Of a stretch of DNA of 62,091 nucleotides, positions 16,214-25,846 are shown in pieces (within the stretch, counting starts at the first letter, position 1; each line of letters starts with the position of its first letter). Source of the stretch: an uncultured Armatimonadota bacterium (GTDB taxonomy: Bacteria > Armatimonadota > Fimbriimonadia > Fimbriimonadales > Fimbriimonadaceae); NCBI GenBank assembly GCA_903833215.1, contig CAILEM010000123.1:1-62091 (forward strand), written 5' to 3'. The notes beneath the pieces are model-generated. The model saw only the letters and a list, made by a program, of their open reading frames with translations, was not told the DNA's origin and ran no database searches. The position numbers and the translations under genes were made by a program.

Positions 16214-18861
16214 ATTTTCAGTCGGTCAAGTCCTTCTAGATACAATCGACGGACGGGTACCACTACCGATTGGTGTCGGGCCAACAACAAGTTTCCACCT
16301 GAAAACCCGCAGGAGCGGGCAAGGCGATCAAGCTTATCTGGGTTTTCGGGAAGCAGGTCTTCATCAATACCCAAAAGGAATATCCGATTCCTAAGCTCCA
16401 ACAGAAAGCTGCGTGCATCCAACAGGAGTTCGGCTTCGAGTGCATTAAGCACGCGGGCCCCTGCAACTCTCCGAATCCGTTCATCCATCTCGGTGACTTC
16501 ACCAGCCTTTGTGGCGGTTGGAAATCGCATTTCGTTTAAGTGAACTAGCCATTCGATATCGTTTAACCCACCGCTACCCAGTTTCACCTGTCGGTGCACA
16601 TGTTGGGGTTTCACACGCTCAGTTTCGACTCTGCGCTTCATTTTGACGAGTTCCTGCAATCGTTCTGGGGTCAGTGGCAATCCGAACGCGCAATGCTGAA
16701 CCAGTTCAAGAGCTTCACTGGACCCGGAGACCAATCGCGCGTGCCCGAGCGCAAACCTTTCCCAAAGCTCCATCCCGTCGAAGTCATAGGCTCGAAGCCC
16801 ATCAAAGGTTCGTACGAGTAAACCCTTCCCTCCCTCTGGCCGCAAGCGAAGATCGAATTCAACTGGGGCACCAAGCCGCTTGAGTTGCCCAAGGAAAGCC
16901 AATAGCTGCTGGGCTTGTTTTTCGGAGGCTTGCTGTTGTCTCGGATCGGCGACCAGAAACAACAGGTCACAGTCCGAACTCGGACACACCTCGCGAGAGC
17001 CAAAACTGCCCAGCGCGATAATATCAAAGTTCAGATCAAGCCTTCGGCAGCAGTGGTCAAGCAGGGCGTCATACAGATCAGATAGCGCATGACCCAAATC
17101 AAAAGTTGGAGCGAGGACCCAACTCCCGAGAATGACGGCATAGCTGTGAAGAGTGACCTCGGCGAGCAGTTGCGCAGGTACCGATACTGGTAACCGTTGA
17201 ATTCGTGCCTCGTTGTGCTCCAGTTCCTGAATCTCGCCGCTCATCAGGAGTTCGGTGAGAGCTACCGAAGATTTGAAATAGGAGACGATCCTTGGTGCAT
17301 CGCTCAAGATCGCTTGAACACGATTCAGGCTATCTTCATTCTCGGCGAGCCCCTTATAAAAGGCACTGCTTTCGGGGATGCCATCAAACCAATGAAGGGC
17401 TGCCGGTGCAAGCGAACCCAATTTCTGTGCCACAAGGCTGCGATCGCCGGAAGTCGTCGGCTCAAGGCTTAAGGTTGATCGAAACAAGGTCTGGATTGTA
17501 CGCCGATGTGCTTCCAACTTGCCGCTGACCTCAGCCCAACTCGATCCCCCCATCAACATTGCGAGCCCTTCACGCGATTCCGGGGTGCTGGGAATCATAT
17601 GCGTTTGCTGATCACCAACCAGCTGCGTGCGATGTTCCATCTTACGGAGAAATTCGTAGCCTTCTATGAGGGCATCAGCTACCGAATGCTCCACCAGTTC
17701 TGCGGATTGAAGGGCCCTTAGAGCATCCGATGTGGCGTGAACTTGCAGTTCGGGCTTTCCATACCCGTGAAGCATCTGCAGGATTTGGGTCAAGAACTCG
17801 ACATCACGAATCCCACCTTCACCTCGCTTGAGGTCTCCATCAGCAGCACCAAGTTCAATTCTTGCCTTCATCGACAACATGTGCTCGAGGCTGATCTCAC
17901 TCAAGTTAGGTCGGAAACAATGCTTGACACGCATTTCTTCCCACCTGTGTTGAAGCCCCGAACTCCCGACGATCGGCTGAGATCTGAGAAGTGCTTGGAC
18001 TTCCCAAGGTTCAGCATAAAGTTGGTAATAGGCCTCGAATGCCCGCATACTCCGAGTGATAGGGCCAGCACCACCATACGGCCGCAATCTCAAGTCCACA
18101 CGATACAGCGAGCCACGCCCCATCTTTTCGCTGAGGGCACGGCTAAATGTCTCGAAGAATCGCGTCAAAAATCGGTCTGTTTGCTCGTCTAGGCCGTCCT
18201 CAACGACGTAAACCAAGTCGACATCGGATGAGTAATTGAGTTCGCGTCCCCCGAGCTTTCCAAAACCGATGACCATAAAATCCGGTCTTTTTGAAATCCC
18301 CTTTTGCTTCGCAAACTCGTCCCATTCGACGTCCAGAGTCAACTCGATAAGGGCATCGGCAAGGTCGGACAGAGCTCGCCAGACGACTTCCTGCGGCCAA
18401 TAGCCAGCCAAATCGTTCATCACGATGGGAAGGTTCCATCGCTGTTTCAAAAATCTTAGTCGATCGAGAGCGTGTAAGTGCGAAGTAGCCGCGGCAAGCA
18501 ATCGCCTGCCCTCGGTGAGTAGCGATTCGGTCGAAATTGCACGAAGAAGTTCTGAAGTGTCGAGAACCACACTGGCAAGCTCGGGATTCTGAATGAGAGA
18601 GTCCGCGATAGGCTGACTTGCACCGAAAAGGTGAATCAAAAGTCGCCCAACTGGAGGCAGACCAGCAATTTGATCCATGTAGAGCCCAGGATTTGAGGTC
18701 GCACGCAGCCATCGCTCCAAGTTTGTAAGCGCAATATCCGGTGCAGCATTGCCCGTGAATGCCTGCCCAACAAATCTCTCGATGCTCGAACCGGTCAACT
18801 CTTCGATACGCTCAAACGCACGAGTTGCGGCTTCAGGATTTCGAAACTGTGATTCGTTCAT
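16210..18861 (-). CDS. glnE: bifunctional glutamine synthetase adenylyltransferase/deadenylase
   Basis: 883-residue GlnE. Two nucleotidyltransferase domains are visible. The N-terminal (deadenylase) one has GFGKLGGRELNYSSDVDLVY at about 199-219, and the C-terminal (adenylylase) one has ALGSFGSREVCPSSDCDLLF near 620. Each is followed by a helical GlnD/PII-uridylyltransferase-associated domain. It covalently switches glutamine synthetase according to nitrogen status. Slightly shorter than the ~945-residue E. coli enzyme. It overlaps nth and plsY by 4 nt at each end. Confidence 0.96.
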   Translation of the reverse strand: MNESQFRNPEAATRAFERIEELTGSSIERFVGQAFTGNAAPDIALTNLERWLRATSNPGLYMDQIAGLPPVGRLLIHLFGASQPIADSLIQNPELASVVLDTSELLRAISTESLLTEGRRLLAAATSHLHALDRLRFLKQRWNLPIVMNDLAGYWPQEVVWRALSDLADALIELTLDVEWDEFAKQKGISKRPDFMVIGFGKLGGRELNYSSDVDLVYVVEDGLDEQTDRFLTRFFETFSRALSEKMGRGSLYRVDLRLRPYGGAGPITRSMRAFEAYYQLYAEPWEVQALLRSQPIVGSSGLQHRWEEMRVKHCFRPNLSEISLEHMLSMKARIELGAADGDLKRGEGGIRDVEFLTQILQMLHGYGKPELQVHATSDALRALQSAELVEHSVADALIEGYEFLRKMEHRTQLVGDQQTHMIPSTPESREGLAMLMGGSSWAEVSGKLEAHRRTIQTLFRSTLSLEPTTSGDRSLVAQKLGSLAPAALHWFDGIPESSAFYKGLAENEDSLNRVQAILSDAPRIVSYFKSSVALTELLMSGEIQELEHNEARIQRLPVSVPAQLLAEVTLHSYAVILGSWVLAPTFDLGHALSDLYDALLDHCCRRLDLNFDIIALGSFGSREVCPSSDCDLLFLVADPRQQQASEKQAQQLLAFLGQLKRLGAPVEFDLRLRPEGGKGLLVRTFDGLRAYDFDGMELWERFALGHARLVSGSSEALELVQHCAFGLPLTPERLQELVKMKRRVETERVKPQHVHRQVKLGSGGLNDIEWLVHLNEMRFPTATKAGEVTEMDERIRRVAGARVLNALEAELLLDARSFLLELRNRIFLLGIDEDLLPENPDKLDRLARSCGFSGGNLLLARHQSVVVPVRRLYLEGLDRLKI

Positions 18862-19613
18862 TTCTTGGCTTCTGCCCGCTTGAGTGGCTTCTGTCGGCGA
18901 TTCCTAGTGAGTTCCTGCTTTCGAAGTTCAGGTCCGCCGTTTTTGAACCATCGACAAACATCGCTGAGCGGACATGCGGCACAGTCGGGGATCGGCGCCC
19001 TACAAATCACCCTGCCATGTTGGATCAAGTCAGTGTGATATCGAAATGACATCTCATCCGGAACCAGGTCCAGCAGCAAATCATGAGCTTTGACTTCCCC
19101 GACATCCTCCGGAATCAAACCAAGCCGCCACGACACGCGATAGATATGGGTATCAACGGGAATTGTTTCCCGTCCCATCGAAAAGCATAGGACGATAGAA
19201 GCCGTTTTCGGACCGACTCCGGGAAGGTCCATGAGCCATTTCCGCGCCTGCAGGGTTGGAATTGCTCTTAGGTGTTCAAGGGAATACGAACCAGTCGTCT
19301 CAAAAATTCGATTGAGGCACCCAATGATGTTCTTAGCTTTTTGGTTGGCCAAACCCGCCTTGCGGATGACATCAGCAAGCTTCTCTGGGCCTGCGTTTAC
19401 AATCAAGTCCCACGTTGGAAACGTCTCCTTAAGCCGAGTAAATGCAGGAAACGAGTTGGCATCGCTCGTGTGTTGACTGAGGATACAGCTGACCAATTCG
19501 TCCATGGGTTCAAACCGAGCAATGCGACGCGGACGGCCGTAAATCATTTCGAGGCAATCGATGATATGGAGAACAAAATCAGCATTCGTATCTTTCGATT
19601 TTGCCCTTCCCAC
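18858..19613 (-). CDS. nth: endonuclease III-like DNA glycosylase
   Basis: 251 residues. HhH-GPD base-excision repair glycosylase/AP lyase for oxidised pyrimidines. The helix-hairpin-helix LPGVGPKTASIVL carries the catalytic Lys, the Asp follows in PVDTHIYRVSWRLG, and the iron-sulphur loop C-x6-C-x2-C-x5-C is CRAPIPDCAACPLSDVC. A basic ~40-residue tail extends beyond the E. coli length. The start GTG at 19613 follows a TATCCT -10 hexamer by 7 nt, so the message of this six-gene run appears leaderless. Confidence 0.95.
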   Translation of the reverse strand: MGRAKSKDTNADFVLHIIDCLEMIYGRPRRIARFEPMDELVSCILSQHTSDANSFPAFTRLKETFPTWDLIVNAGPEKLADVIRKAGLANQKAKNIIGCLNRIFETTGSYSLEHLRAIPTLQARKWLMDLPGVGPKTASIVLCFSMGRETIPVDTHIYRVSWRLGLIPEDVGEVKAHDLLLDLVPDEMSFRYHTDLIQHGRVICRAPIPDCAACPLSDVCRWFKNGGPELRKQELTRNRRQKPLKRAEAKK

Positions 19614-19620
19614 GTGCTAC

Positions 19621-19626
19621 AGGATA
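19621..19626 (-). promoter_or_regulatory. -10 element of the nth-glnE-plsY-lpt operon (leaderless)
   Basis: TATCCT on the minus strand ends 7 nt before the GTG start of nth, so transcription would begin at or next to the start codon. No -35 consensus seen. Confidence 0.55.
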
Positions 19627-19687
19627 CATCGCAATCGATACCCACTCGCCCGAGTTTCGAGTCTGGATGGGTACCCTAGTAGACAAC

Positions 19688-20197
19688 ATGTCCCTCCTGA
19701 ATGCAAAGATTGGTTCGAACGCACCTTTAACCTTTAACACCGTCATCGAGATACCTCGAGGCAGCACAAACAAGTATGAAGTCAATCAGGAAACGGGGCT
19801 TATCCACCTGGATCGCGTGCTCTTTTCGCCCCTGTACTACCCATTTGACTACGGTTACATTCCCCAGACGCTTTATCTCGATGGAGATCCGCTCGATGTA
19901 CTCGTTTTGATCACACACCCAACCTTTCCCGGATGCGTGATCGAGGCGAGTGCGATCGGAGTGTTGGAAATGCGAGACGAGAAAGGACCCGACGAAAAGA
20001 TTCTGTGTGTCGCAACAAAAGACCCACGATACGGCTATCGAAAGGATATCGCCCAGGTCAACGAACACACAACGAAGGAGATCACGCACTTCTTCGAGGT
20101 TTACAAGGAGCTTGAACAGAAGGATGTCGAAGTCCTCGGCTGGAAAGGTCCGGAACTAGCGAACGAACTCATTCAAAAATACCGAACCGACAAGTAA
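19688..20197 (+). CDS. ppa: inorganic pyrophosphatase (family I)
   Basis: 169 residues from the ATG at 19688. Soluble enzyme hydrolysing PPi to phosphate. Active-site landmarks: EIPRGSTNKYEVNQETG, the DYGYIPQT loop, the metal-binding DGDPLDVLVL (three Asp), and KDPRY...D. The frame stays open upstream to 19601, but the extra 29 residues would overlap the divergent nth start and do not look like the family. A TACCCT -10 hexamer lies at 19672-19677, 10 nt before the ATG. A strong terminator follows at 20236. Confidence 0.96.
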   Translation: MSLLNAKIGSNAPLTFNTVIEIPRGSTNKYEVNQETGLIHLDRVLFSPLYYPFDYGYIPQTLYLDGDPLDVLVLITHPTFPGCVIEASAIGVLEMRDEKGPDEKILCVATKDPRYGYRKDIAQVNEHTTKEITHFFEVYKELEQKDVEVLGWKGPELANELIQKYRTDK

Positions 20198-20235
20198 TCC
20201 CGAAAGGCTAAGTTTGAGATTCTCACAAGTTCAAG

Positions 20236-20271
20236 AGGCATAGGAAGCAGATCGCTTCTTATGCCTTTTTC
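20236..20271 (+). terminator. rho-independent terminator of ppa overlapping the topA 3' end
   Basis: AGGCATAGGAAGC pairs with GCTTCTTATGCCT across 5 nt (13 bp, one G-U) and is followed by a T-run. The 3' arm contains the topA stop codon (TTA on plus at 20259-20261), so the two convergent genes share this hairpin. Confidence 0.88.
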
Positions 20272-22943
20272 GCTTTTGCCTTTGGTTTCGCCGCTGGTTT
20301 CTTTGTAGTCTTAGTCGCTCGCTTGAATGGCTTTTTCACTGAGGGGCCAGCAGCTTTCTTTGCAGCAAGCAAAACCAACGCCTGCTCTTCGGTCAGATCT
20401 TCTGGATTTGTGCCTTTGGGAAGGGTTGCATTGGTTTCCCCGTCGGTGATGTAAGGTCCAAATCGCCCGGCAAGAACTTTTACGGTGACCGTGGATCCTT
20501 CGACAGGTCCAAACTCCTTGAGTGGAGCAACTGGGGCTCGCTTTGCACCGAACCGAGGCTGTTTGAGGATTTCAACTGCCGCTTCTACCGGCATGGTGGT
20601 AACAGCCCGCCAGTCCTCAACAGTGCGTCGATCCGCACCGCTTTCGATATAGGGTCCAAATTTGCCAATCCGGAATAAGATCGGCTGGCCAGTTTCAGGG
20701 TGAACACCGATGGTTTTTGGCAACGAACACAAAAGATCGAGATCGTCTTGCGGCAGGTCCATCGGATTGACTCCGGGAGGAACGCTGATCCAAGTCGGTT
20801 TTACCTTCGCCTCAATTTCTTCCGGGGTTCGTTCGACTTCCAAGTAATAGCCTTGTCGGTTTCGAACCAAAAGTCGGCGACCAGTCGTTGGATCAATGCC
20901 TGCCGATTCAGCTTCTGGACGGCGCTGAGCAAGCAGTTCCATCGCCTTTTCGATTGTCAGATCAGCAGGTGCTAATTCCTCTGGCACGTTTGCATAGCGC
21001 TTGTTTTCCCCTTCACCCACCTGCAAAAAGGCGTTTCCATCTTTGCCGTTTCGCACGACGATGGTCTCGCCGGTATCGGGGCAATCTCCTACGATGAACA
21101 TTGGGTAAGGAATTTCCTTCTTCCGCTCATCCACCATCGTTTTTAAGCCAGGCTTGTCGGCATCGCCAAGGAAGAAATCACGAAGGTAGGTTTTCGAATT
21201 CTCTTTTCCTTCAGAGATTTCGTCGAGAGCCTCATCCATCCGCGCGGTGAACCCAAGATCCATCAACTCTTGGAAGTTGTTTTCTAAAACCTCCATCGTC
21301 AAGAACGCCTTGAATGTGGGAATCAACTGCCGACCATGTTTGCGGACATAACCTCGGTCAACGATGACGGAGATAATCGAAGCATACGTCGACGGACGAC
21401 CAATTCCCTGCTCTTCAAGCTTCTTGATTAGGGTTGCGTCGGTGTAACGTGCGGGAGGCTTGGTGCTGTGGCCCAGTGCATCTACTTTCAGCGGTTCCAC
21501 TTGAAGGCCCTTTGAGAGCGGTGGCAGCATACGCTCATTCGGATCTGTTTCGTCTTCTTTACCTTCGGTGTAAACGCGTAGGAAACCATCAAAGGTGATC
21601 TGCTTACCTGTCGCAAGGAATGTTAGTTCCTTTGAGTCTGCGGTAACGGAGATATCCGCCTCTGTCTTGAGAACTCGGGCAGGCTTCATCTGGGATGCGA
21701 CCGTGCGCTGCCAAATAAGGTTGTAGATCTTAAATTGATCTTCGTTCAGATACTTGTGCATCCGCTCGGGGCGACGGTCGACATCGGTCGGACGGATTGC
21801 TTCGTGAGCTTCCTGAGCGTTTCGGACCTTGTTCGTGTACTGCTGAGGCTTTTCTGGCAGGCAGTCTTTGTATTCACGCTCGATGAAACCTCGTATGCGA
21901 CCAAGTGCTTCCCCACTTAGCACCAAACTGTCGGTTCGCATGTAGGTGATAAGTCCAACCTGCTCGCCACCCAAGTCGATACCTTCGTAAAGCCCCTGAG
22001 CGATCCGCATCGTCCGGTCCGCGCTAAATCCAAACTTTCGGTTGGCATCCTGTTGGAGGGTGGTGGTCATGAAGGGAGCAGCCGGACGCTCGAAACCTTC
22101 GTTCGTTTCCAAGCGGGTGATGACGTAAGGTCGGGCGTTGCCTGCCGCGCCAGCCAACGCCTCCGCAATCTTCTGATCGAGCAAAACGACTTTGCTTTCA
22201 CGGCCGGGCGTCAATGCACCGGTGTTGTCATCAAAGTCACTGCCGTTTGCGACACGAACGCCATCGAGAGTTTTGAGATCCGCCGTAAATCGCTGCTTGT
22301 CACTCTCAAGTTCCACTCTCAAATTCCAATACGATGCGCCGCGGAAATTTCTGCGGGCCCGTTCGCGTTCAACGATCAACTTGACAGCTGGGCTTTGAAC
22401 ACGTCCGGCACTAAGATTCTTGGTAACTCGTGACCACAAAACTGGGGAGAGCGTATATCCATAGAGGCGATCCAGGATTCTTCGGGTCTCCTGAGCTTCA
22501 ACAAGGCTGGTGTCCACCGACCGGGGGCTATCCATTGCCTTGAGGATCGCGGATTTGGTGATTTCGTGGAATGCGATACGTTTGACCGAGACGCCTTTGC
22601 CTGGCTTGAGGACTTCGAGAAGGTGCCACGAAATCGCTTCACCCTCTCGGTCTTCGTCAGTTGCGAGGACGAGGGTGTCTTTTCCCTTCATCGCATCACG
22701 GAGTCGTTTGACCTGAGCTAGCTTCTCGGGAGGTACCTCGTAGAACGGTTCGAAATTGTTGTCAACGTCGACTGCATAGTCAGACCACCATTTCTTTCGG
22801 AGTTCGGCGGGCAGCCCTTTGGCATTCGGCATGAGGTCTCGAATGTGACCAACACTCGCTTCCACCTCATATTCGCTTCCAAGGTAGCTACCGATGGTCT
22901 TCGCCTTTGCGGGCGATTCGACGATCACGAGTTTCTTTGCCAT
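20259..22943 (-). CDS. topA: DNA topoisomerase I
   Basis: About 894 residues. Type IA topoisomerase relaxing negative supercoils. N-terminal TOPRIM domain (MAKKLVIVESPAKAKTI, then ATDEDREGEAISWH with the DxD-type metal residues), catalytic Tyr in GLITYMRTDS (~residue 315), and the family motif RPSTYASII. The C terminus has TopA repeats without clear Cys zinc fingers (FRIGKFGPYIESG, GRFGPYITDGE), then a Lys/Ala-rich tail. I start at ATG 22943 because families begin MAKKLVIVESP. An upstream ATG at 22979 would add 12 residues. Confidence 0.96.
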   Translation of the reverse strand: MAKKLVIVESPAKAKTIGSYLGSEYEVEASVGHIRDLMPNAKGLPAELRKKWWSDYAVDVDNNFEPFYEVPPEKLAQVKRLRDAMKGKDTLVLATDEDREGEAISWHLLEVLKPGKGVSVKRIAFHEITKSAILKAMDSPRSVDTSLVEAQETRRILDRLYGYTLSPVLWSRVTKNLSAGRVQSPAVKLIVERERARRNFRGASYWNLRVELESDKQRFTADLKTLDGVRVANGSDFDDNTGALTPGRESKVVLLDQKIAEALAGAAGNARPYVITRLETNEGFERPAAPFMTTTLQQDANRKFGFSADRTMRIAQGLYEGIDLGGEQVGLITYMRTDSLVLSGEALGRIRGFIEREYKDCLPEKPQQYTNKVRNAQEAHEAIRPTDVDRRPERMHKYLNEDQFKIYNLIWQRTVASQMKPARVLKTEADISVTADSKELTFLATGKQITFDGFLRVYTEGKEDETDPNERMLPPLSKGLQVEPLKVDALGHSTKPPARYTDATLIKKLEEQGIGRPSTYASIISVIVDRGYVRKHGRQLIPTFKAFLTMEVLENNFQELMDLGFTARMDEALDEISEGKENSKTYLRDFFLGDADKPGLKTMVDERKKEIPYPMFIVGDCPDTGETIVVRNGKDGNAFLQVGEGENKRYANVPEELAPADLTIEKAMELLAQRRPEAESAGIDPTTGRRLLVRNRQGYYLEVERTPEEIEAKVKPTWISVPPGVNPMDLPQDDLDLLCSLPKTIGVHPETGQPILFRIGKFGPYIESGADRRTVEDWRAVTTMPVEAAVEILKQPRFGAKRAPVAPLKEFGPVEGSTVTVKVLAGRFGPYITDGETNATLPKGTNPEDLTEEQALVLLAAKKAAGPSVKKPFKRATKTTKKPAAKPKAKAKKA

Positions 22944-23227
22944 TTTGTGTTTTTTCACCAGCCGCTCGCGACTGTCCATTGCCTGTCTACGAACCTTTGA
23001 CCGTGTAAATACTCAAATCGTTTACATCGAACCGAATATCTAGGGCCTTGGCACTCTACTTTCGTCGCGCACAGCCTGTCAAGCCGCAAATTTCACGGAC
23101 ATCTCTCCACAGGGGGTGAAAAGACCTAAATAGACAACGGCCAATGAAGCAAGCCGCAACAATGGTAAAACGTAGATTGCGTCCAGAACCATCGTTAACA
23201 TCTGGACGTTATTACTTTTTGAGTTTC

Positions 23228-24640
23228 ATGAGACACTTGGCCTTATTGTGCATTGCTTGCACCACGTCGATATCTTTTGCCGATACTACGTATTTAGGCT
23301 TGTACTTGCAGGGCAAGAAGATCGGCTATTCGTCTTACCAAACCAGCCCGACGACGCTAAACGGCAAATCCGTTTTAAAGTGCGAGTCCAAGACGGTCGT
23401 TGACGCTGGGCTGATGGGCTCTGAAATGTCGGTCACGATCGACTCTGCCACATGGACATCACGGTCTGGTTCGCCGCTGAAGATGACGTTCGATACGCAG
23501 AGCGGCGGGAGAAGCGAGAAGGTCAAAGCGAGCTTTGCCAAGAACTCCGTCATCCTCGACATCGAGAACGGGGGAATTAAGACTCACAGAACGCTGCCAG
23601 TCCCAGTTGGGGTCCAAGTGGTTGATGACCCGTTGACTTTGTTTCTGGGAAAGCACCTGCCGAATGGGACATCCAGGACCTTTCTTGTTCTCGATCCAAT
23701 GACGGCGTCCCTCATGAAGAATAGAGTTCAGTTTCTCGGTCCCAAAGGCACCGAGATCAAGGGCAAACGTATAACGGCAGATCTCATTCGGATTGTGGAT
23801 CCGCGAGCGACAACCGAAGTGTATGTCAACCAGAAAGGCGACATCCTCCGAGTGAATGCCCCGATGGGCATCACGATGCTGCCAGTTTCTCGCCGCATCG
23901 CGCTCACGCGAGACCAAAGATATCAGCCATCGACAGACCTTTCTCTCAGCACAAGTCTCAAGGCAAATAAAGAGATTGATTCTCCAGATGAGTTAACGAA
24001 GCTAACTCTCAACATAGTGTGTGACACCATCTCGGATGTGCCGTCGGATGGCTTTCAAACCTCCACCAAGTCCCCTCACGGATGGAAGATATCGATCCAT
24101 CCTCCCAGACTCGGTGGAAACAAAGGCAGGACAATTCTTGAGGCCGGTGCGGCCAAACCAACTTGGGTCCAGCCAAGCCTTAACATGCCATCCGAAAGTC
24201 CAGGGTTCAAGCAGCTGGCTAAACAAATCGTTGGTGCAAGAAAAGACGTCGAAAGCGCAGCAATTGCTATACAAAGTTACGTCTATCTCAATATGAAGCC
24301 GAATGCTGGAATTGGGGTCCTCAGGGATGCGACTGAGGTTTTGGCTTCAAAAGAGGGAGTCTGTCGTGATTACGCGACGCTGACCGTAACATTATTGCGG
24401 TCAGCGGGTATTCCTGCACGACTAGCGAGCGGATTGGTGAACTGGGACGGTACCTTCTATTATCACGCTTGGGCGGAAGCTTGGGATGGAACTCGATGGC
24501 TCGGCATTGACTCGACGACGGATCGCCCACAGATATCCGCTGCTCACGTCAAACTCAGCGATGGAAATGTTGAAACAGCTTTTTCATTCTCCTTCTTAGA
24601 AAAAGCAAAGATAGAAGTTTTGGAAGCACGCAAGGATTAA
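23228..24640 (+). CDS. secreted transglutaminase-like (cysteine protease fold) protein
   Basis: About 470 residues. Starting at ATG 23228 gives a clean signal peptide MRHLALLCIACTTSISFA. An in-frame ATG at 23144 would prepend 28 basic residues. A ~300-residue N-terminal beta-rich region is followed by a transglutaminase-like domain with the triad Cys (EGVCRDYATL), His (YYHAWAEAW) and Asp (LGIDSTT). Such bacterial proteins are extracytoplasmic peptidases or amide hydrolases of unknown substrate. It is followed 3 nt later by the PIN-TRAM gene, suggesting co-transcription. Confidence 0.85.
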   Translation: MRHLALLCIACTTSISFADTTYLGLYLQGKKIGYSSYQTSPTTLNGKSVLKCESKTVVDAGLMGSEMSVTIDSATWTSRSGSPLKMTFDTQSGGRSEKVKASFAKNSVILDIENGGIKTHRTLPVPVGVQVVDDPLTLFLGKHLPNGTSRTFLVLDPMTASLMKNRVQFLGPKGTEIKGKRITADLIRIVDPRATTEVYVNQKGDILRVNAPMGITMLPVSRRIALTRDQRYQPSTDLSLSTSLKANKEIDSPDELTKLTLNIVCDTISDVPSDGFQTSTKSPHGWKISIHPPRLGGNKGRTILEAGAAKPTWVQPSLNMPSESPGFKQLAKQIVGARKDVESAAIAIQSYVYLNMKPNAGIGVLRDATEVLASKEGVCRDYATLTVTLLRSAGIPARLASGLVNWDGTFYYHAWAEAWDGTRWLGIDSTTDRPQISAAHVKLSDGNVETAFSFSFLEKAKIEVLEARKD

Positions 24641-24643
24641 GAA

Positions 24644-25840
24644 ATGAACGGATTCACAAAACAAATGCGCAGGCTTCCCCTCTTGAGCGGGCCACGGGCC
24701 GCCCTGAGATCCATTGCCGTTTTGATATGTGCGGCGGGTGGTGGAGGGTTACTAGCCTCGATTGCTCCCGCTGCCCTAAATCTGCTGTTCATCTCGATGA
24801 GCAAGAGCTTTAAGGTCTTGGGCGACGCTCGCGCGACGGATCAATTCAAGGTATCGACGGTCGTGACGATCTTGTCCTTCGCACTCTTGGGAGCGATTTT
24901 CGGTGGCTTCATTGCCGTCCGATGCCTTCTCGCCCTTGAACGCCTTCAGCATGCTTGGGACAAGATGGATATCGGCAACAAAGTTAACTTCTTTGTTGGC
25001 ATCTTCGCTGGCTTGATCGCTGCCGTTCCAATGCTCATTCTTTTCCAGGCACTGGACCTGCCCGGAGTTTATCGAGTTGTGCTGGTGCTGGGTGTCACAT
25101 TGGGTCTCGGTGCTCTCGCCGTTTACGCATTGCAGTCGATGGAAGAAGTGCTACCGTGGACAAGAGCGGGGGCACGGCATCGTCGAAGTGGTATCAAGCT
25201 GCTCGACACCAACGTGATTATTGACGGCAGAATTTATGACGTCGCCAAGACCGGCTTTCTTTCCGGCGAGATGTATGTTCCAGGGTTCGTTCTTGACGAA
25301 CTACAGTACATCGCAGACAGTCACGACGCTCTTCGACGCCAACGCGGACGCCGTGGCCTTGAAGTACTTCGTCATATGCAAGCCGAATTTGAGATGGAAG
25401 TCCGAGTTCATGACAAATTGGCCCCCGACCTACAGGACGGCGTCGACGCTAGACTCGTGAGGCTGGCAAAGGCGATCGGTGCGGATATCGTGACGAACGA
25501 TTTCAACCTGCGCCGAGTCGCGGAGTTGCAGGACGTCCACGTCATGAGCCTCAATGATCTCGCACTGGCGCTTCGACCGAATGTCTTGCCTCAGGAGACA
25601 TTTGACCTGACGATTATCCGTGAAGGAAATCAAATCGGACAGGGCGTTGGCTACCTGGAAGACGGTACGATGGTCGTCGTTGAGAATGGCAAAAACCATG
25701 TCGGAGAAACGGTTGAGATTATCGTGACTCAGGTTATTCAAACCGAACGCGGCAAAATGATCTTTGGAGAAGTCGATACCGAAGAAGGCGGACCGAACTA
25801 CGAGTCCCGTCCGAAGAAAAAGCCCACCCCGCCACGCTGA
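24644..25840 (+). CDS. YacL-like membrane protein with PIN and TRAM domains
   Basis: 398 residues: four N-terminal membrane helices (~20-165), a PIN nuclease domain from about 183 (KLLDTNVIIDGRI, acidic residues D..D, then TNDFNLRRVA), and a C-terminal TRAM nucleic-acid-binding domain (about 325-385) with a basic tail. Matches the YacL/PilT-N family, in which the PIN domain suggests RNase activity on the inner membrane. The yacL-ispD-ispF order is also found in Firmicutes, and the next gene here is the IspDF fusion, 6 nt away. Confidence 0.92.
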   Translation: MNGFTKQMRRLPLLSGPRAALRSIAVLICAAGGGGLLASIAPAALNLLFISMSKSFKVLGDARATDQFKVSTVVTILSFALLGAIFGGFIAVRCLLALERLQHAWDKMDIGNKVNFFVGIFAGLIAAVPMLILFQALDLPGVYRVVLVLGVTLGLGALAVYALQSMEEVLPWTRAGARHRRSGIKLLDTNVIIDGRIYDVAKTGFLSGEMYVPGFVLDELQYIADSHDALRRQRGRRGLEVLRHMQAEFEMEVRVHDKLAPDLQDGVDARLVRLAKAIGADIVTNDFNLRRVAELQDVHVMSLNDLALALRPNVLPQETFDLTIIREGNQIGQGVGYLEDGTMVVVENGKNHVGETVEIIVTQVIQTERGKMIFGEVDTEEGGPNYESRPKKKPTPPR

Positions 25841-25846
25841 TTACTT

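Noticed and set aside
16671-17027. 118-residue minus-strand frame inside glnE
   Set aside because: Shadow of the glnE coding frame, as are most long frames at 3-53 kb.
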